Notes: generated from the letters alone by a model not told the origin. Shown: positions 1-6,307, counted from the stretch's first letter. The stretch is DNA of 9,861 nt from Verrucomicrobiota bacterium (GCA_010025475.1 RGTE01000037.1:1-9861), one strand, 5' to 3'. Numbers and translations: made by a program.

Positions 1-2046
1 GGTCTTTTGGAAAAAGCGGGAGGAATCTTAAGCAGCGGGGCCCAAGACGGAGAGGATGGCAATCCGGCTTTAACCGACAGGTTTTTCACGAAATTACAAA
101 AGATTCAGGAGCGACTGAAAGAAGCAGAACAGTTGCGCGAAACCGGGCAATTGGAATTGGCCGAAACTGCCTATGAAGAAATTTTGCGGCTGGACCCTTT
201 CAACGTCGTTGCCACGGACGGCATTCGAAAAATTTATCAAGAACGCTCTTTAGTCGCGGCAGGCTCGCGTGATTTAGCCAATCTTCAAAGAAAAAGGGAG
301 GTCCGTGAGACTTGGAATAATATTTACCCCAAAAAAGGAATGAGCCAGGGAGGCGCCCAAATTGCCGGTCCGCTGACTGCATCTACCACCTTTGCCCTGG
401 AGCAAAAATTAAGAAATACCCGCTTGCCGCAGGTCGATTTTGCCGGCGCCGATCTTGAATCCGTCCGGCGGGCTCTGAACGCATTAAGTCGGCAGTATGA
501 TGTTGATCCGGCTAAGACAGGCGTGAATTTTGTGGTAAGTTCAGACATTGGAAGCAGCCAGCTTGTCAACTTAAAGCTGCGGGATGTTTCTTTGGGAGAT
601 GTGGTGCGCTACGTTGCTCAAATTGCCGGTGTAAAATCCCGCCTGAGCGAGGTCGGTGTGACCTTCAGTCCTCTTATCGAAAGCCGACCCGATCTGATTC
701 CGAGGGAATTCACTGTTAGTCCTTCATTTTTCAAAAGCGGCAGCCCGTCCTCAGAAAGCAGTGCGCCTGCTCAGCGGGGGGGATCCACCGCCGCTGGGAC
801 TGAAAATGCCGATGCGAGTCTCAACGAACAAGCGCGCTTACAAGAACTTGGTGTGAAGTTCCCTCCGGGTGCGTTTGCGGTCTATAACCGAAACACAAGT
901 CGTTTGCGCGTAGTCAATAATGCGGAAATGCTGGATCTTATTGGCCAATTAATTGGTGCCGCTGAGGAACAAACCCTCCTGATTCAAGTCGGAGTTCGTT
1001 TGGTTGAGATCAATCAGACCGACCTTGACAGCATCACGGTAAATTCAACCCTGGGCGGTTCAGGTGTGAATCTTTTGTCAGCGATCCCTGTTGGGCTGGC
1101 AACCAACAACGTTGGGAACACACCATCCCCGTCGACGCAGCAAGGGGTGACGGCCCAACTCAACCAAATCCAGGGCGTTGGACTATTGCCTAACAATACG
1201 CTGCAGTCTTTTCTGCAGCAAGGCGTGCTGGCGGGGACAAACCAGAGCAGTTCCTATGCGTTAAACACCATGCAAGTTGGAGGGAGTATCCTTAACGGAA
1301 TGCAATTTCGCACATTAATCACGGCGGTTTCCCAGAAAAGCAGTGCCAACGTTCTCGCGAATCCATCCATAGTCCTGAAACGGGGACAAGAGGGAGTTAT
1401 CGAAGTGTCCCAGGAATTCCGTTATGTGAAGGAATATAACGATCCCCAATCTTCCATCCGGACCTTCACACCGGTCACCACCACCGGTCTTGGATTTAGC
1501 ACCATTACCACCGGTGTTCCGGGGCCGGAAACAGTGATCAGCGCATTTCCCTCGCAAATCAGCGATCCCGTCCCGATCGGCGTTAAACTTGGAGTCAAAC
1601 CGGACATCACCGGAGACAACAGTCGCATCTTGATGGAACTAAAACCAAGCTTTGTTGATTTTGAGGGATTTATTAATTACGGGACGCAGGTCAACTCCTC
1701 ATTCGCCGCTTCGTATTATGACACCTCGGTGACGATACTGACCAATAATATTCAGCAACCAGTTTTCGTCCGAAGGGATCTCACGCTTCCATCTGTTGAG
1801 GTTAATGATGGATATACTTTAATGTTGGGAGGTTTATTGCGTGAAGATATCCAAAAGATCGACGAAAAAGTCCCCCTGCTGGGCGATATCCCGCTTTTTG
1901 GCCGTGCTTTTCAGGGGAAAACAGAACAAGCCATCAAGAAAAACACCCTGATTTTTGTTACCCCCCGGATTCTTCAGGTGGATGGACAACCTCTCAATCC
2001 CACCGCAGGGGCGGCCACCACGGCCTCAGCTTCGTCGTCCCCCTAA
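1..2046 (+). CDS. Secretin family outer-membrane channel (type II secretion / type IV pilus), 5' truncated
   Basis: The frame is open from base 1 and no signal peptide is visible, so the true start lies upstream; the TTG at base 7 is only the first possible start codon in the window. Seen, numbering from that TTG: charged TPR-like helices at about 25-80 (AEQLRETGQLELAETAYEE); a small STN/N1-like domain at about 140-225 (LKLRDVSLGDVVRYVAQIAG); a Ser/Gly/Ala-rich linker at about 240-270; a second N-type domain at about 278-340 (VKFPPGAFAVYN); then the secretin core, ending in the hallmark VPLLGDIPLFGRAFQ near 621-635 and the strand NTLIFVTPRIL. Family knowledge: such proteins form multimeric gated rings in the outer membrane for pili or type II secretion substrates. 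The N-terminal helices plus STN-like arrangement resembles secretins of Verrucomicrobiota. The tail is Ala/Ser/Thr-rich. The gene is richer in A+T than the rest of the window. Which machine it serves cannot be told from here. Confidence 0.9.
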   Translation, partial: GLLEKAGGILSSGAQDGEDGNPALTDRFFTKLQKIQERLKEAEQLRETGQLELAETAYEEILRLDPFNVVATDGIRKIYQERSLVAAGSRDLANLQRKREVRETWNNIYPKKGMSQGGAQIAGPLTASTTFALEQKLRNTRLPQVDFAGADLESVRRALNALSRQYDVDPAKTGVNFVVSSDIGSSQLVNLKLRDVSLGDVVRYVAQIAGVKSRLSEVGVTFSPLIESRPDLIPREFTVSPSFFKSGSPSSESSAPAQRGGSTAAGTENADASLNEQARLQELGVKFPPGAFAVYNRNTSRLRVVNNAEMLDLIGQLIGAAEEQTLLIQVGVRLVEINQTDLDSITVNSTLGGSGVNLLSAIPVGLATNNVGNTPSPSTQQGVTAQLNQIQGVGLLPNNTLQSFLQQGVLAGTNQSSSYALNTMQVGGSILNGMQFRTLITAVSQKSSANVLANPSIVLKRGQEGVIEVSQEFRYVKEYNDPQSSIRTFTPVTTTGLGFSTITTGVPGPETVISAFPSQISDPVPIGVKLGVKPDITGDNSRILMELKPSFVDFEGFINYGTQVNSSFAASYYDTSVTILTNNIQQPVFVRRDLTLPSVEVNDGYTLMLGGLLREDIQKIDEKVPLLGDIPLFGRAFQGKTEQAIKKNTLIFVTPRILQVDGQPLNPTAGAATTASASSSP

Positions 2047-2050
2047 AGAG

Positions 2051-2860
2051 TCAGCGCCGGATTAGGCGATATTCAAAATCCCCCGAAATCTCCCGCGTGT
2101 TTCCGGCCGACCATCCTAAAAGATTGGCAGTGGAGTAGCCCAAACCGCCAAAGACAAAATAAAACACCGAGCTCGCCAGATCCGCCGTTTCCGATTTGGC
2201 ATACCAGACCCGGGGCCCCAGTCCCTTGGGGCCGTGGGATGGGACATCGATCCCGCCGCGGCGCTCGGCTTCGCCAATTTTGATCTTCTCCAGCGATTCG
2301 TAACGAACCCAGACCGGCTTGCGCTCCGGGGTCGCATAACGGGACTTTGGTTTTTTCAGCTCCACCGGTGGGGCCTGATCCCGCCGGGTCTGTTCCGTGC
2401 TTTGCATCAGGGGAGAATCGATCGGCAACTGGAGAATCTGCCGGTAGGTGCCGGCTGGAAGCAGAATTTTTTCTCCTGTGTCGGTCGTGGTGATTTCCAG
2501 GTCGGAGGGAAGATTCAGGTTGGAATCCTCCGGGGTGATCGGCGGCTTTTCGTCGCGATCCGGCAAGCGGTAGGTTGCGGGAGGATCGGCTTCCTCGGCA
2601 GGAGCAGGCTGAGGCTGGCGGCTGGAGGTGACGCGGAATCCCGGAGATCCGGACTCTATTGGGGATTTTGCCGCATGAGCGGGAAGCGGAACTTTAAAAG
2701 AGTCCTGCGTGTCCGCCTTGGTTTCCATGGGGGGCAAGAAAAGCCGGCCCGGACTTCGTTTGGGAACCAAAGAGGATTCTGGGGGGGAAGGTTCCTGCGC
2801 GGAAAGTTTCAGGCATCCCGCTCCGGCTAGGCACACCGCCAAGAAAAGAATCCATCTCAT
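2051..2860 (-). CDS. Exported proline-rich protein of unknown function, coupled to the LptF/G permease
   Basis: A 269-residue protein I do not recognise. The start at 2860 is chosen because its ATG overlaps the permease stop as ATGA (2860-2857) and because it opens with a signal sequence, MRWILFLAVCLAGAGCLKLSAQ. Cys16 could be a lipoprotein cysteine, although Gly at -3 is a poor lipobox; cleavage by signal peptidase I after LSA is the alternative. An upstream in-frame extension to 2941 exists but would bury the signal peptide. Residues about 23-190 are rich in Pro, Ser, Glu and Lys and look disordered. The last ~70 residues look more ordered (VWVRYESLEKIKIGEAERRG, then a hydrophobic stretch SSVFYFVFGGLGYSTANLLGW). 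Coupling to an LPS-export permease suggests an envelope role, but this is inference only. The gene converges on the secretin with 4 bp between the stop codons. Confidence 0.78.
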   Translation of the reverse strand: MRWILFLAVCLAGAGCLKLSAQEPSPPESSLVPKRSPGRLFLPPMETKADTQDSFKVPLPAHAAKSPIESGSPGFRVTSSRQPQPAPAEEADPPATYRLPDRDEKPPITPEDSNLNLPSDLEITTTDTGEKILLPAGTYRQILQLPIDSPLMQSTEQTRRDQAPPVELKKPKSRYATPERKPVWVRYESLEKIKIGEAERRGGIDVPSHGPKGLGPRVWYAKSETADLASSVFYFVFGGLGYSTANLLGWSAGNTREISGDFEYRLIRR

Positions 2861-3414
2861 CCTTGGACCAACCCGAGTCTGCGGAGCCAAACCGCGGCAC
2901 GCGGATGCTCCTTGCTCCAGCCCTGCAACTCCCAAAGCCATCCCACTTTTTCCGCAAATAAATACAAGCCGGCCAGCCCAAAGCCAAAAATGGGCAAGGT
3001 CCCTGCCAAAAACGGGGGAATTCGGTTGCCTTGCCCCAGGGCCACCGAAAGACGCGTGAAGACCAAAAAGGCAAACAGGACAAACACACTGCTAAAAACC
3101 GTGGCCGCCACATTCCGGCGGGCATCGGTCATGCCAAAGGCGATGCCGAACAAGCAAAGAAGAGGGCAGGCCAGCGGGTACATCCAGCGATGCCAGTTTT
3201 CCGTGGCGTAAGGAGCCCGCAACCGGTCATTCAGCTGGGCCGTGTCACCGGCCAAACGTGCAACATCGGGCCAAGGCAGAACATCTGGAGGCACCAGTTT
3301 GGCGGCCAGCATGGTGGGCGGTTCGGTGAGTTCCGGCAGTTGAAGTTCGGAAAGAATGGGACCGGCAGTCTCCAGTCCGATTTCCTTTCCGTATTCGATT
3401 CGACGGGCGTTCTG
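2857..3414 (-). CDS. LptF/LptG-family permease, C-terminal part (after frameshift)
   Basis: This frame carries the second half of the permease that begins at 3974. From the presumed frameshift at about 3414 it encodes 185 residues: the rest of the periplasmic beta-jellyroll (LELPEL-like QLPELTEPPTML, then LVPPDVLPW), followed by three membrane segments (about WMYPLACPLLCLFGIAFGM, VAATVFSSVFVLFAFLVF, and FLAGTLPIFGFGLAGLYLFA) and a basic tail. The frame stays open upstream to 3837, but translation of that stretch is Arg/Pro-rich and unlike the family, so it is a shadow. Joined to the N-terminal part it gives about 372 residues, the normal length for LptF or LptG. The stop TGA overlaps the next gene's ATG (2860-2857), so translation of the downstream gene expects ribosomes to finish in this frame. 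No convincing independent start is seen for this half. Confidence 0.75.
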   Translation of the reverse strand, partial: QNARRIEYGKEIGLETAGPILSELQLPELTEPPTMLAAKLVPPDVLPWPDVARLAGDTAQLNDRLRAPYATENWHRWMYPLACPLLCLFGIAFGMTDARRNVAATVFSSVFVLFAFLVFTRLSVALGQGNRIPPFLAGTLPIFGFGLAGLYLFAEKVGWLWELQGWSKEHPRAAVWLRRLGLVQG

Positions 3415-3974
3415 TCGGTCCGAAACAAAATCTCCACGTTTTGCAAGGTTTTGGCATTCAAATCGAGACGGCCGATGTACCAGATCGTTCCCTCGGTTTT
3501 TCCGGCCATTTTTGGAGACCGATAGACCACTTGGGAAAAAGAGTTTTCTTCGGTGGATTCCTTTTTGATCTGCCGTTTGACCTTTTCGCGGTTGGCCTGG
3601 GCGGTAGGGGAGAGGGAAAAGGAGAGGAAATAAAGAACCAAAGAGAGCCCGGCACTGCACAATAAAAAAGGACGGGCCAGGATCATCGGACTCATCCCGG
3701 CGGCCAGCAGGGCCACGGACTCCCGATGCCGGGAAAAGTAGGCCAACACGTAAAGGGTGGCGAACAGAACCCCCACCGGAAGGATGGACTGGGCCAGATC
3801 CGGTAACTGCACGAGGAAGTATTTGGTCAAAAGCCATGCCGACGGTCCTTTTTCGATCAGTCGACCGATCTTGTCGAAAATATCAAAGGTCAGCCAAAGG
3901 GTGAAAAGAGCCGCGATCACGAAGAAAAGGGGCACCAAAACGGACTGCCAAAGATATTTTTCGACGATTTTCAT
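3231..3974 (-). CDS. LptF/LptG-family LPS export permease, N-terminal part (frameshifted)
   Basis: The start ATG at 3974 opens MKIVEKYLWQSVLVPL, the usual start of the YjgP/YjgQ (LptF/LptG) family. These inner-membrane proteins work with the ATPase LptB to lift lipopolysaccharide into the periplasmic Lpt bridge. Seen: membrane segments at about 13-33, 60-80 and 103-122, with the family signatures LPVGVLFATLYVLAYFSR and HRESVALLAAG between the second and third; then the start of the periplasmic domain through IWYIGRLDLN and NVEILFRTD (residue 187). After that the translation degenerates into a Ser/Asn/Pro/Trp/Cys-rich tail ending at 3231, while the family sequence resumes in the frame one base back. 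The missing base may be a real mutation or a sequencing error. LptF and LptG cannot be separated by eye; a lone copy here resembles the LptG-like permease of Verrucomicrobiota (inference). Confidence 0.8.
   Translation of the reverse strand: MKIVEKYLWQSVLVPLFFVIAALFTLWLTFDIFDKIGRLIEKGPSAWLLTKYFLVQLPDLAQSILPVGVLFATLYVLAYFSRHRESVALLAAGMSPMILARPFLLCSAGLSLVLYFLSFSLSPTAQANREKVKRQIKKESTEENSFSQVVYRSPKMAGKTEGTIWYIGRLDLNAKTLQNVEILFRTDRTPVESNTERKSDWRLPVPFFPNFNCRNSPNRPPCWPPNWCLQMFCLGPMLHVWPVTRPS
3408..3425 (-). other. Apparent frameshift site in the LptF/G permease
   Basis: On the minus strand the family-like reading changes from ...LFRTD, ending at 3414, to QNARRIEYGKE, starting with CAG at 3414-3412. 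The new frame begins one base earlier, equivalent to loss of one base (or gain of two) in the gene. Both frames are open from 3231 to 3837, so the exact point is set by my judgement of family likeness, within roughly 15 codons. No long homopolymer and no canonical X XXY YYZ slippery heptamer is visible in frame here, so a mutation or sequence error is more likely than programmed slippage. Confidence 0.6.
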
Positions 3975-4004
3975 CTTCCGTGGGAGTCTTACCGGAGTTT
4001 AGCC

Positions 4005-4571
4005 ATGAACCTCTCCCACGATCTTTCCGCCTTGGAGGAGACCGTCAAGCGATGTCATGCCCTGGTCCCCGTCGTGGAAGCCGCCGGACGGGCTCTGGCG
4101 GAGCGGGTCAAGGCTGGTTCCAAAGTCCTGGTCTGTGGCAACGGGGGAAGCGCCGCGGATGCCATGCACCTGGCCGAGGAGATGACGGGCCGGTATCGGG
4201 GCAACCGCAAAGCCCTGCCAGCTCTCTCTCTCTCCGCAGACGGCACGGCCTTGACCTGTATCAGTAACGACTGGTCTTTTGAGGACGTTTTTTCCCGGCA
4301 GGTGGAGGCTTTTGGGCAAGCCGGGGATGTGCTCGTGGTCTTCAGCACCAGCGGCAAATCCCCGAATATTTTGAAAGCCCTGGAAGTGGCTAAAAGTCGC
4401 AAACTCCTTACTCTGGGGGCTTTAGGAAAAGGAGGTGGCCCGGCCCAGAAACTTTGCGACCACCCCATTGTGGTCCCCAGTGATGATACCTCCCGGATCC
4501 AGGAAATTCACGGTTGGATCATCCACGCGTGGTTGGAATGTGTGGAAGCGCTTGCCGTCGGAAAGTCTTAA
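4005..4571 (+). CDS. gmhA: Phosphoheptose isomerase (SIS domain)
   Basis: A 188-residue SIS-domain protein of normal GmhA length. GmhA converts sedoheptulose 7-phosphate to D-glycero-D-manno-heptose 7-phosphate, the first step to ADP-heptose for the LPS inner core; it acts as a cytosolic tetramer. Seen: the phosphate-binding GNGGSAADAMH (45-55), LSADGTALT (76-84), STSGKSPNI (114-122) and TSRIQEIH (162-169). The zinc/catalytic ligands of the E. coli enzyme (His61, Glu65, Gln172, His180) align with His55, Glu59, Gln166 and His174, all present. The start is supported by GGAG at 3994-3997, seven bases before the ATG. It diverges from the LPS-export permease, which fits an LPS role. DiaA, a related SIS protein that binds DnaA, is the main alternative, but the zinc ligands favour GmhA. 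Confidence 0.9.
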   Translation: MNLSHDLSALEETVKRCHALVPVVEAAGRALAERVKAGSKVLVCGNGGSAADAMHLAEEMTGRYRGNRKALPALSLSADGTALTCISNDWSFEDVFSRQVEAFGQAGDVLVVFSTSGKSPNILKALEVAKSRKLLTLGALGKGGGPAQKLCDHPIVVPSDDTSRIQEIHGWIIHAWLECVEALAVGKS

Positions 4572-4588
4572 GCCCACGGACTTTATTC

Positions 4589-4617
4589 TTGGAAAGGGCG
4601 TCTGCCTCCGTTATGGT
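4589..4617 (+). promoter_or_regulatory. Candidate sigma70-type promoter upstream of rpsP
   Basis: TTGGAA (4589-4594; four of six matches to TTGACA) and TATGGT (4612-4617; four of six to TATAAT) are separated by the ideal 17 bases. It sits in the only sizeable gap before the rpsP operon. The -10 element falls inside the loop of inverted repeat 1, so if this promoter is used that hairpin would not be fully transcribed from it. Weak matches; base composition alone could give this. Confidence 0.3.
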
Positions 4618-4650
4618 TTGAGGTTCGCCCGCGGAACTTAGGCTAAGTCC
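4596..4650 (+). promoter_or_regulatory. Inverted repeats in the rpsP leader (possible structured 5' UTR)
   Basis: Two potential stem-loops lie side by side. The first pairs GGGCG (4596-4600) with CGCCC (4626-4630) and, nested inside, CCTC (4605-4608) with GAGG (4620-4623) around an 11-base loop. The second is ACTTAG-G-CTAAGT (4636-4648), a near-perfect palindrome with one central base, extendable by GG/CC (4633-4634 with 4649-4650) across a bulged A. No T-tract follows either, so an intrinsic terminator of gmhA is unlikely. They could be an autoregulatory ribosomal-protein leader, an operator (second repeat) or chance. Confidence 0.4.
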
Positions 4651-4671
4651 CAAGCAACCCCGTCGGTGCAC

Positions 4672-4677
4672 AAGGAG
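4672..4677 (+). promoter_or_regulatory. Shine-Dalgarno of rpsP
   Basis: AAGGAG lies eight bases before the rpsP ATG at 4686. It is the clearest ribosome binding site of the left half of the window, and it fixes that start over the second ATG three codons further on (MAVM). Confidence 0.8.
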
Positions 4678-4685
4678 ATCGATTT

Positions 4686-4937
4686 ATGGCCGTGATGATT
4701 CGTTTGCGGAAAGAGGGCAAAAAGAACCGTCCCTACTTCCGTGTGGTGGTGACGGACAAGCTGAGTCCGCGCGACGGGCGTTTTCTTGAAATGGTCGGGA
4801 CTTACAACCCGATGGGCAAAAGTGAGGGCATGAAGCTCAAACTCGACCGGATCGACCACTGGATCGGCAAAGGCGCCAAGCCCAGTGAGACCGTCGCCAG
4901 CTTCATCCGCAAGGCCCGCCGCGCCGCCAAGGCCTAA
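4686..4937 (+). CDS. rpsP: 30S ribosomal protein bS16
   Basis: An 83-residue protein of normal bS16 length, starting MAVMIRLRKEGKKNRPYFR, followed by VVVTDKLSPRDGRFLEMVGTYNP, the conserved core that packs on 16S rRNA in the small-subunit body; then LKLDRIDHWIGKGAKPSETVASF and a basic RRAAKA tail. bS16 is needed for assembly of the central and 5' domains of the 30S subunit. It is the first gene of a plus-strand run with khpA, trmD and rplS, the conserved order known from many bacteria including the E. coli rpsP-rimM-trmD-rplS operon; here khpA occupies the position where rimM is often found and no rimM is present. The next gene begins 25 bases after the TAA. Confidence 0.97.
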   Translation: MAVMIRLRKEGKKNRPYFRVVVTDKLSPRDGRFLEMVGTYNPMGKSEGMKLKLDRIDHWIGKGAKPSETVASFIRKARRAAKA

Positions 4938-4962
4938 CGCTCCGCGTGAACCCCGGAATCCC

Positions 4963-5205
4963 ATGCGATATTTCCTCGAAATGGTTCTGGGCAAGCTCGT
5001 CACCCATCCCGACGAAATCGATGTCGAGGAGACCGGCGACGACCGCGGGATTCTTTTCCGCATCCGCGTAAATCCGGACGACCTCGGCCGGATCATCGGC
5101 CGCAACGGCCGCACGATCGAGGCCATCCGCTCCCTTCTCAACGCCGCCAGCCGCGACGGGCGGCGTGTGTTTGTGGAAGTGGAGGACGGGGGGCAGCCGG
5201 CATGA
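4963..5205 (+). CDS. khpA: KH-domain RNA-binding protein KhpA (YlqC family)
   Basis: An 80-residue protein made up of almost nothing but one KH domain, as in KhpA/YlqC. Seen: the start MRYFLEMVLGKLVTHPDEID, then the RNA-binding GxxG loop in GRIIGRNGRTIEAIRSLL (about 44-61) and the last strand RRVFVEVED. KhpA binds small and messenger RNAs and in Firmicutes pairs with KhpB (Jag/EloR) to influence cell division; its role elsewhere is less clear. The start at 4963 fits family length; an in-frame extension back to 4885 would overlap rpsP and has low-complexity Pro/Ala/Arg sequence, so I reject it. Only a weak GGAA precedes the ATG. The stop overlaps the trmD start as ATGA (5202-5205). Confidence 0.93.
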   Translation: MRYFLEMVLGKLVTHPDEIDVEETGDDRGILFRIRVNPDDLGRIIGRNGRTIEAIRSLLNAASRDGRRVFVEVEDGGQPA

Positions 5206-5927
5206 CCATCGACCTTCTGACCCTTTTTCCCGCCATGGCCCAGGCCGTGATGGCCGAAAGCATCCTCGGCCGGGCCCAGCGGGCTGGCTTGGTCAAAATC
5301 CGCGTCCATCAACTGCGGGACTATACGCGCGACCGGCACAAAACGGTCGACGACCGTCCGTTTGGCGGTGGGCCGGGTATGGTCATGAAAGCGGAACCGC
5401 TCGTGGATGCCATCGAACATCTGCGGGGTGAGGGGGCCGACCGCGCTCATGTCATTTACCTCACTCCGGAGGGTAAAAAACTAACCCAGGGTCACGTTCG
5501 TTCCCTCGCCTCCAGGCACCAGCGCCTCCTTTTGGTCAGCGGTCATTACGAGGGCATCGATGAGCGTGTGCGTGCAGGTTGGATCGACGAGGAGATTTCG
5601 GTGGGGGACTACATCCTGAGCAACGGGACTTTGCCGGCTTTGACGCTGATCGATGCCTTGGTGCGCCTGATTCCGGGGGTCTTGGGCAACGAGGAGTCGG
5701 CCGGCACGGACTCCTTCGAGGCCGGCCTGCTGGAAGGCCCCCAATACACGCGTCCGGAGAACTTTCGGGGTATGAAAGTGCCGGAAGTGCTGCTTTCGGG
5801 GCACCACGCGGAGATCGAGGCGTGGCGGAAGGAGCAGGCGCTGGCGCGGACGCGGTCGCGGCGCGGGGATTTACTTGGAGAGACGAAAACGGCAGAAATG
5901 AAGATCATCAAGGAGGAGGCGGCATGA
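5202..5927 (+). CDS. trmD: tRNA (guanine-37-N1)-methyltransferase
   Basis: A 241-residue SPOUT methyltransferase that uses S-adenosylmethionine to methylate G37 next to the anticodon, which prevents +1 frameshifting on proline and other tRNAs. Seen: the start MTIDLLTLFP; RPFGGGPGMVMKAEP (52-66); the knotted SAM-binding core with VIYLTPEGK (84-92), LLLVSGHYEGIDERV (109-123) and ISVGDYILSNGTLPAL (132-147); and the catalytic loop with Asp170 in TDSFEAGLLEGPQYTRP (169-185), equivalent to Asp169 of the E. coli enzyme. The C-terminal helical domain includes PEVLLSGHHAEIEAWR. All core motifs are intact. G-rich sequence (GGAGG at 5181-5185, GGGGGG at 5188-5193) can serve as ribosome binding site, together with the ATGA overlap with khpA. 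Its last codons (IIKEEAA) encode the strong Shine-Dalgarno of rplS. Confidence 0.97.
   Translation: MTIDLLTLFPAMAQAVMAESILGRAQRAGLVKIRVHQLRDYTRDRHKTVDDRPFGGGPGMVMKAEPLVDAIEHLRGEGADRAHVIYLTPEGKKLTQGHVRSLASRHQRLLLVSGHYEGIDERVRAGWIDEEISVGDYILSNGTLPALTLIDALVRLIPGVLGNEESAGTDSFEAGLLEGPQYTRPENFRGMKVPEVLLSGHHAEIEAWRKEQALARTRSRRGDLLGETKTAEMKIIKEEAA
5910..5919 (+). promoter_or_regulatory. Strong Shine-Dalgarno of rplS inside trmD
   Basis: AAGGAGGAGG spans ten bases within the last trmD codons; the AAGGAGG part (5910-5916) sits seven bases before the rplS ATG at 5924. It fixes the rplS start and lets bL19, needed in far larger amounts than TrmD, initiate independently of TrmD translation. Confidence 0.85.
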
Positions 5928-6304
5928 GCGCGAAGGTCATCGAAACCATCGAAAAGAAGGTCATCGAAACCATCGAAAAGGAACAGTTGAAGGAAGGCCG
6001 GGCCGGTTTCCGGATCGGCGACAAGGTCCGGGTGTTCACCCGGGTCAAGGAAGGGGACAAAGAACGGACCCAGCTTTTTGCCGGCACCGTGATCGCGCGC
6101 AAAGGCCGCGGGCTCAACGAGCAGTTTACCGTCCGCCGGATCAGTTACGGGGAGGGGGTGGAGCGGATTTTTCCCGTGCACTCCCCCCGCATCGAGAAGA
6201 TCGAGGTCGACAGCCGCGGCCACACCCGCCGCGCCAAGCTTTTCTATCTCCGCAAACGGGCCGATATGTCCGTGAAGGAAGCGGAGGCTCCCAAAGGGAG
6301 CTGA
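5924..6304 (+). CDS. rplS: 50S ribosomal protein bL19
   Basis: A 126-residue bL19, slightly longer than the usual ~115. bL19 sits at the 30S-50S interface. Seen: the N-terminal helix ending in IEKEQLKEG, then FRIGDKVRVFTRVKEGDKERTQ, FAGTVIARKGRG, FTVRRISYGEGVERIFPVHSP, IEKIEVDSRGHTRRAKLFYLR, all typical. The extra length is mostly at the front: an 8-codon unit (KVIETIEK) is present twice, encoded by a perfect 24-bp tandem repeat. The start is set by the strong Shine-Dalgarno at 5910-5919 and the ATGA overlap with trmD. The stop is TGA at 6302-6304; the same frame continues directly into rnhB. Confidence 0.97.
   Translation: MSAKVIETIEKKVIETIEKEQLKEGRAGFRIGDKVRVFTRVKEGDKERTQLFAGTVIARKGRGLNEQFTVRRISYGEGVERIFPVHSPRIEKIEVDSRGHTRRAKLFYLRKRADMSVKEAEAPKGS
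5933..5980 (+). repeat. Perfect 24-bp tandem duplication in rplS
   Basis: Two identical adjacent copies (5933-5956 and 5957-5980), each encoding KVIETIEK, so the reading frame is kept. The duplicated segment is the amphipathic N-terminal helix that in other bL19 proteins occurs once before EQLK. Complete identity, including third codon positions, suggests a recent duplication or an assembly artefact. Confidence 0.95.
6293..6300 (+). promoter_or_regulatory. Shine-Dalgarno supporting an ATT start for rnhB
   Basis: AAAGGGAG, inside the last codons of rplS, ends seven bases before the ATT at 6308. No other start-like codon lies at a proper distance, so this site is the main support for non-canonical initiation of rnhB. 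Confidence 0.6.
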
Positions 6305-6307
6305 GCC

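Noticed and set aside
2041..2110. Bidirectional terminator between the secretin and the proline-rich gene
   Set aside because: Only four bases separate the stop codons and I see no stem with a T-run on either strand nearby.
2234..2830. Plus-strand open frame of 198 codons opposite the exported proline-rich gene
   Set aside because: It lies antisense to a gene with a signal peptide and an ATGA-coupled start. Its translation is rich in Arg, Gly, Phe and Trp with no recognisable motif, as expected from the reverse strand of a G+C-rich gene.
3031..3525. Plus-strand open frame of 164 codons across the permease frameshift
   Set aside because: Antisense to family-like permease sequence on both sides of the shift, low-complexity basic composition and no ribosome binding site.
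4571..4650. Intrinsic terminator after gmhA
   Set aside because: The inverted repeats are present but no T-tract follows either stem, and they sit close to the rpsP start, so a leader or operator is more plausible.
5609..6223. Minus-strand open frame of 204 codons opposite trmD and rplS
   Set aside because: Both plus-strand genes are intact, highly conserved proteins; the antisense frame is open only because of G+C-rich codon bias.
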